DNA of 64,000 bases from contig NC_135360.1 in NCBI RefSeq assembly GCF_051622035.1, forward strand, positions 31,947,206-32,011,205. The letters are read 5' to 3'. Positions 60,337 to 64,000 of the stretch are shown here, in pieces. Made by a program: the position numbers and the translations under genes. Position 1 is the stretch's first letter. Each line of letters opens with the position of its first letter. The DNA comes from Arctopsyche grandis. Its lineage: Eukaryota; Arthropoda; Insecta; Trichoptera; Hydropsychidae. The notes beneath the pieces were generated by a model. The model was given only the letters and a program-made list of their open reading frames with translations. It made no database searches and had not been told where the DNA came from.

Positions 60337-61080
60337 TTAATAAAATATTTAGGAGTAACGTTTGATAAAAGAATGAGATGGGCACCTCACATTGAGGCGG
60401 CGAAATGCAAGGCGATGCGGGGTATATCCTCAATATATCCAATATTTAATCGCCATAGTTCTTTATCAACGCTAAATTAAATAAAATTATATCGCGCGCT
60501 CATATTACCATTATTAACCTATGCTTCACCTGTATGGAATAACGCCTCGAATACTAACCTTTCCAAGCTCCAAGTAATACAAAATAAATCCCTTAAAATA
60601 ATTTATAATACACCCATATATACTAACCTGAAAAAACTGCATGCTATATATAATATTCCGTTTGTTACAGACATTACTAACAAACTAACCAGTAGATTCT
60701 ATGAAAGAATCACTAATAACCATACTAACACACTTGTGAAGAGTCTCGGTGATTACAACAAAATGTCTATACCCTTCAGGTATAAACACAGATTACCTAA
60801 ACACAATCTGCTTTAGGTCATCGACTTTAGATAGTCTTTAATTAATATTATGTATTAGATGTATTATGAACATTTATAAGGATTGTAAATAGGTTTTTGA
60901 GCTCTTTTTCCTATTATGCTTTAGATTAACATTAGAATAATATAATACTGTGATTACTAACCAAATTAAATTAAAATTGTAAAATAGAAAATGATCAGTA
61001 GATCAGTAGCTATTAAAATAGATATAAGATGCATTGTGAACATAATTTCGTAATAATAAAAAGCATTTAAAAATCAAAAA
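60337..61080 (+). mobile_element. Young 5'-truncated jockey retrotransposon (J1 copy d)
   Basis: 744 bp with an exact 13-bp target duplication ATATTGCAATATT (60324-60336 and 61081-61093). Encodes KYLGVTFDKRMRWAPHIEAA, then one nonsense codon (TAA where the 3.3-4.0-kb copy has AAA), then KLYRALILPLLTYASPVWNN through PFRYKHRLPKHNLL with stop TAG at 60814-60816, and the complete 3' UTR ending GCATTTAAAAATCAAAAA. Points away from 14-3-3 epsilon, 603 bp from its ATG. Confidence 0.9.
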
Positions 61081-61290
61081 ATATTGCAATATTCTAAACG
61101 ACTCGATTGACTGTCCTCAATGACGCCGTCTACACACAAAATATCAACTAACGATATTTACTTGGTCTAGTAAATGGTTCGGTGATTACCAGTCACAGGA
61201 CAACCGGTCGCTCTAGATCGGTCACATGTGATCACCCGTCACACTAAAACTGGTCACACCCGAAAATTGGACACGAAAAAACTGGTCACA

Positions 61291-61518
61291 CCATTGATGT
61301 ATAATACACTAGATCCGCCCTCACGTGTTATACTTGTCTCCCTTTTGGCGCATGCACAGTTTCTCTTAGTAGGTAGGTAGGTACCATTGCGTCGTAGGGA
61401 AAAAAACCCAACTTCCCCAGTAGTTAAAACCCCCCCCCCGCACTCCTCAGTTAGTGAAGACAAGATCTCCGACCAAAATAACACGTCTGGGCCCATCTAG
61501 TGTATTATACATCAATGG
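61291..61518. mobile_element. Inverted-repeat element, 24-bp perfect ends
   Basis: CCATTGATGTATAATACACT... at the left and its exact reverse complement at the right end (...ATACATCAATGG). The 228-bp inside is unrelated and non-coding, with a G/A run and (GTAG)3. Both flanks contain GGTCACACC, so the target was a repeat of that word or the word is a target duplication. Confidence 0.65.
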
Positions 61519-62132
61519 GTCACACCCAAAAATTAAAAATACTGTTATACTGTTAAAGATTCACATTTGACAAGTAACCCGTTTACTTATTATAATTGTA
61601 ATTTACGTTAATTTGTACTATAATTATTACTTTTTATAAATAATTATATCTTTTGAATAATTATATTTTATTAAAACTGTAAATTTTCCAAAATAAATAA
61701 ATAAACAAGCGAAAATGAAGTTACAAAAAAAAATTGAATCATTACAACTATAGATTCGACTATTCTGCTTCGTTCGTAGCAGATTGGAATATGCCTCTAC
61801 ACTATTTGGACACCTTTTTATCAACTTTGCTTTTTGAAGAATTAGATTAAAACTTGCTGTTTACATATCGTGACGTAGAGATTTCTATTGAAAATTTTAT
61901 AAACTTTTTCGCTGAATCTCATGCCAAGTATCTTCAGTGATTGATTTATTTATTACACACTGCTCCGTAGTAATCTAGAGCAGTTTAGTTTGCAGTGTTA
62001 TCCATTTTATTTAAACAATAAATTAAAAAAAAAAAACATTTAATTTACAAATTTTTATTTTTATTTAGCGCCTCAAAAAGAGCTCACTACAATTTCGTAC
62101 AATTTCGGTGGAGGGGAGGAAGGTGCGCTTGT
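61519..62132. other. Intergenic, nothing recognised
   Basis: AT-rich DNA between two inverted-repeat elements. No gene or RNA seen. Confidence 0.45.
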
Positions 62133-62140
62133 GTTTCAGC

Positions 62141-62357
62141 CAGTGGCGGCTCGTGAGAATTTATAGAGGGGGGCTGCAGAGGTTAATCGGGTTGTATTAG
62201 CTCGTTGACCATACCGGTGATCAAATGCAGACAAAAATAGCATGCATATGTACTATACTAGGAGGTCTGCAGCCCATATGGACGGCAAAAATAGCATGCA
62301 TTTGTACTATACTGGGAAGGCTGTAGCCCCGCAGCCCATATAGACGAGCCGCCACTG
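62141..62357. mobile_element. hAT MITE related to the 1.7-kb hAT element
   Basis: Ends CAGTGGCGGCTCGTG / GACGAGCCGCCACTG match the hAT element at 20,639-22,342, with an exact 8-bp target duplication GTTTCAGC (62133-62140 and 62358-62365). Subterminal GGGGCTGCAG/GCAGCCC is also shared. Internally a segment GCAGCCCATATGGACGGCAA... of about 60 bp is tandemly repeated. 217 bp. Confidence 0.88.
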
Positions 62358-62496
62358 GTTTCAGCCCACCTCATAAAAAAAATCTTGGCTACGGCCGTGA
62401 AGGAGAAGAATATAAAACAATACAAGAATATATGTAAGTGCCTTCCCTTCAACTACGATATCTATAATATAAACTTACATCCAGGTTTTGTTTATT

Positions 62497-62588
62497 GGCG
62501 CCGTCCACACATACGATATTTCCATATCCAGTTCCTAAATAGCAACCACAGGTTGCAATATGGAAATATCGCGTGTATGGACGGCGCC
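62497..62588. repeat. Short palindromic MITE-like element
   Basis: Arms of about 31 bp (GGCGCCGTCCACACATACGA... and inverse ...CGTGTATGGACGGCGCC) around a 30-bp loop, flanked by ATT on both sides. Non-coding. Confidence 0.65.
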
Positions 62589-62659
62589 ATTGATAACGGA
62601 AACTTGGAATATAAAAAAAGTGATGAGTTTTAATCTGGAAAAAAAAATGGTAAATCAAT

Positions 62660-63113
62660 TATTGTTATAGTGTTTGACTCGAAAAACAAATAAGAATATA
62701 AAATCTTAGTCTTCTGGTTAATTCCTTATACATATATTTCAATCTAATTTTGCTGAAACCAAAAAATAAATGGAATATGATGTTAATTCACGCTGCAAAT
62801 TAGCTGGTCGTAAAGCTATGCGTTATGCTTTACCGCTGCTTGTCAATAAAATTCATTCAAATGTCAAATTTGTCAAAGACGGAAAAGCCGCAAATTTCGT
62901 TCGGTCAATGAAAATTTCATGCAAGTATTTTTATTAGATATATTTAACAAATAAATTTAATATTTTTATTAGATTTCGTCAAACATAACTCACGATCGAT
63001 TATATTGACATTTTAAAATGCGTGGGTGTTATATGTATATACATACATATATATATTTTCGCAATACTTAGTTGTAATTTCCGTTGAATTGTCGTATATA
63101 GGTGAGCTCTAAA
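62660..63113 (+). other. Upstream region of LZTR1
   Basis: Should contain the LZTR1 5' UTR and promoter. TATATAG|GTGAGC just before the ATG (about 63,095-63,106) could be a 3' splice site of a leader intron, but the polypyrimidine tract is weak and I cannot settle it. No TATA-Inr pair seen. Confidence 0.35.
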
Positions 63114-64000
63114 ATGGCTGAAGCTTCATCCAAGTATGGTGCTGAGATCGACAATGGCCTCACTTTGGAGTTTGGTCCCTTCGAAACCGTACACAGATGG
63201 AAACGCATGCTAGAATGTGACGAATTTGTCGGAGCGAGGTACGCACACTTACGATGGAATCAATGAAAATATAATATGTGTAGTTATCGTTGTAATGTAG
63301 TTTTATTATTTCAGACGAAGCAAGCATACTGTAGTTGCTTATAAAGACTCCATCTATGTGTTCGGTGGCGATAACAGTAAATCAATGTTGAATGATCTCA
63401 TACGGTTCGATGTTAAGGAAAAGTCATGGGGACGCGCCTTTTCTATTGGGCAACCACCAGCTCCTCGATATCATCATTCAGCTGTGGTAATTACAAAATA
63501 GATTTAACAATGCTAATTGCTGTGTTCATTTTAATCAAAAACGTGTCTATAGTCATAAGGATTGTGTAAAAATGATTATAGCACTCATTCTTTTGAGAGA
63601 AATTTATGAACAAATAAATATTTAAGATCCATATGTATGTATCTGACTTGTATTTATCTCATCTTAAAAATATTCCATTAATTCGAAAGCAATGGCAAGT
63701 TTATTTTTGACAAGATTAAAGAACGGCCTTTCAGAAATTTTAAAACATTGAACAAAAGTTGTGTAATTTTATCTCTTTTATAGGTGCTTGATACGTCGAT
63801 GTTTGTGTTTGGAGGATATACTGGAGACATTTTGGCTAATTCAAATCTAACGAATAAGAATGATTTGTTTGAGTATAAATTTCAAAATGGACAATGGATA
63901 GAATGGAAGGTCACTGGAAAGTGGGTGTTTTATTTATTTTTTAATTAAAATAATATATATGTAAGAATGATTGAAATTAGATATTATAATTGATTTCAGA
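63114..64000 (+). CDS. Lztr1: LZTR1, Kelch-BTB adaptor, 5' part (cut by window end)
   Basis: LZTR1 is the substrate adaptor of a CUL3 ubiquitin ligase that targets RAS-family GTPases (MRAS, RIT1 and others) and so dampens MAPK signalling, mostly at endomembranes. Exons: 63114-63238, 63315-63486, 63784-63920, and the first base of exon 4 at 64000 (acceptor TTTCAG just before it), phases 2, 0, 2. The protein begins [20 protein letters not shown], then [40 protein letters not shown] (Kelch 1), [11 protein letters not shown] and [12 protein letters not shown] (Kelch 2), [19 protein letters not shown], matching human LZTR1 closely and in register. The human protein has six Kelch repeats and two BTB-BACK modules, which must lie beyond the window. 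The start is the ATG 21 codons upstream of the conserved [10 protein letters not shown]. Animal orthologues have variable N-terminal lengths. Confidence 0.95.

Noticed and set aside
1-64000. CRISPR arrays, bacterial operons, rRNA genes
   Set aside because: The DNA is eukaryotic with spliced genes. No regularly spaced direct repeats with unique spacers and no rRNA-like conserved blocks were seen.

Overview
This window is nuclear DNA of an insect. The evidence is a secreted cuticular-protein gene with a TATA box and an arthropod TCAGT initiator, a 14-3-3 epsilon gene whose C-terminus (DVEDQDVS) is of the insect type, GT-AG introns throughout, and a dense, AT-rich load of jockey/CR1 retrotransposons, tRNA-derived SINEs and hAT/Harbinger MITEs. 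The order cannot be fixed from sequence alone.

Layout. (1) 1-10,754: intergenic DNA without a recognisable host gene, filled with transposon remnants (SINEs, 5'-truncated jockey and CR1-like elements, a mariner-type transposase remnant, foldback hairpins). (2) 10,755-26,980 and 26,981-43,206: two adjacent direct copies of one 16,226-bp unit with no difference or length change that I could find. Each holds a complete four-exon cuticular-protein gene (684 aa, nine copies of an LDTPEVA-type motif), the retroelement and MITE insertions in its introns, and about 7 kb of TE-rich 3' flank that includes a 1.7-kb hAT deletion derivative and a 1.36-kb TTAA-flanked inverted-repeat element. The junction shows only 2 bp (AG) of microhomology. 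(3) 43,207-46,529: AT-rich flank with one hAT-type MITE, which must include the 3' UTR of the next gene. (4) 46,530-59,734, minus strand: the complete coding sequence of 14-3-3 epsilon in six exons (256 aa), with a 12.1-kb first intron full of repeats and with a GC-rich, G-quadruplex-capable tract just inside it. (5) 60,300-63,100: divergent intergenic region with a young jockey insertion 603 bp upstream of the 14-3-3 epsilon ATG, an hAT MITE and two other inverted repeats. (6) 63,114-64,000, plus strand: first exons of LZTR1 (Kelch-BTB adaptor of a CUL3 ubiquitin ligase), running off the window end.

The three host loci are not functionally linked: structural cuticle, phosphoprotein-binding adaptor, and ubiquitin-ligase adaptor. 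14-3-3 proteins and LZTR1 both act on RAS/MAPK signalling, but their divergent arrangement across 3.4 kb is not by itself evidence of co-regulation.

The most notable item is the apparently perfect 16.2-kb tandem duplication of the cuticle gene. It is either a very recent copy-number change or an assembly duplication, and the junction at 26,980/26,981 is the place to test this. No new multi-gene system was found. The TE complement is unusually well resolved, with many exact target-site duplications.
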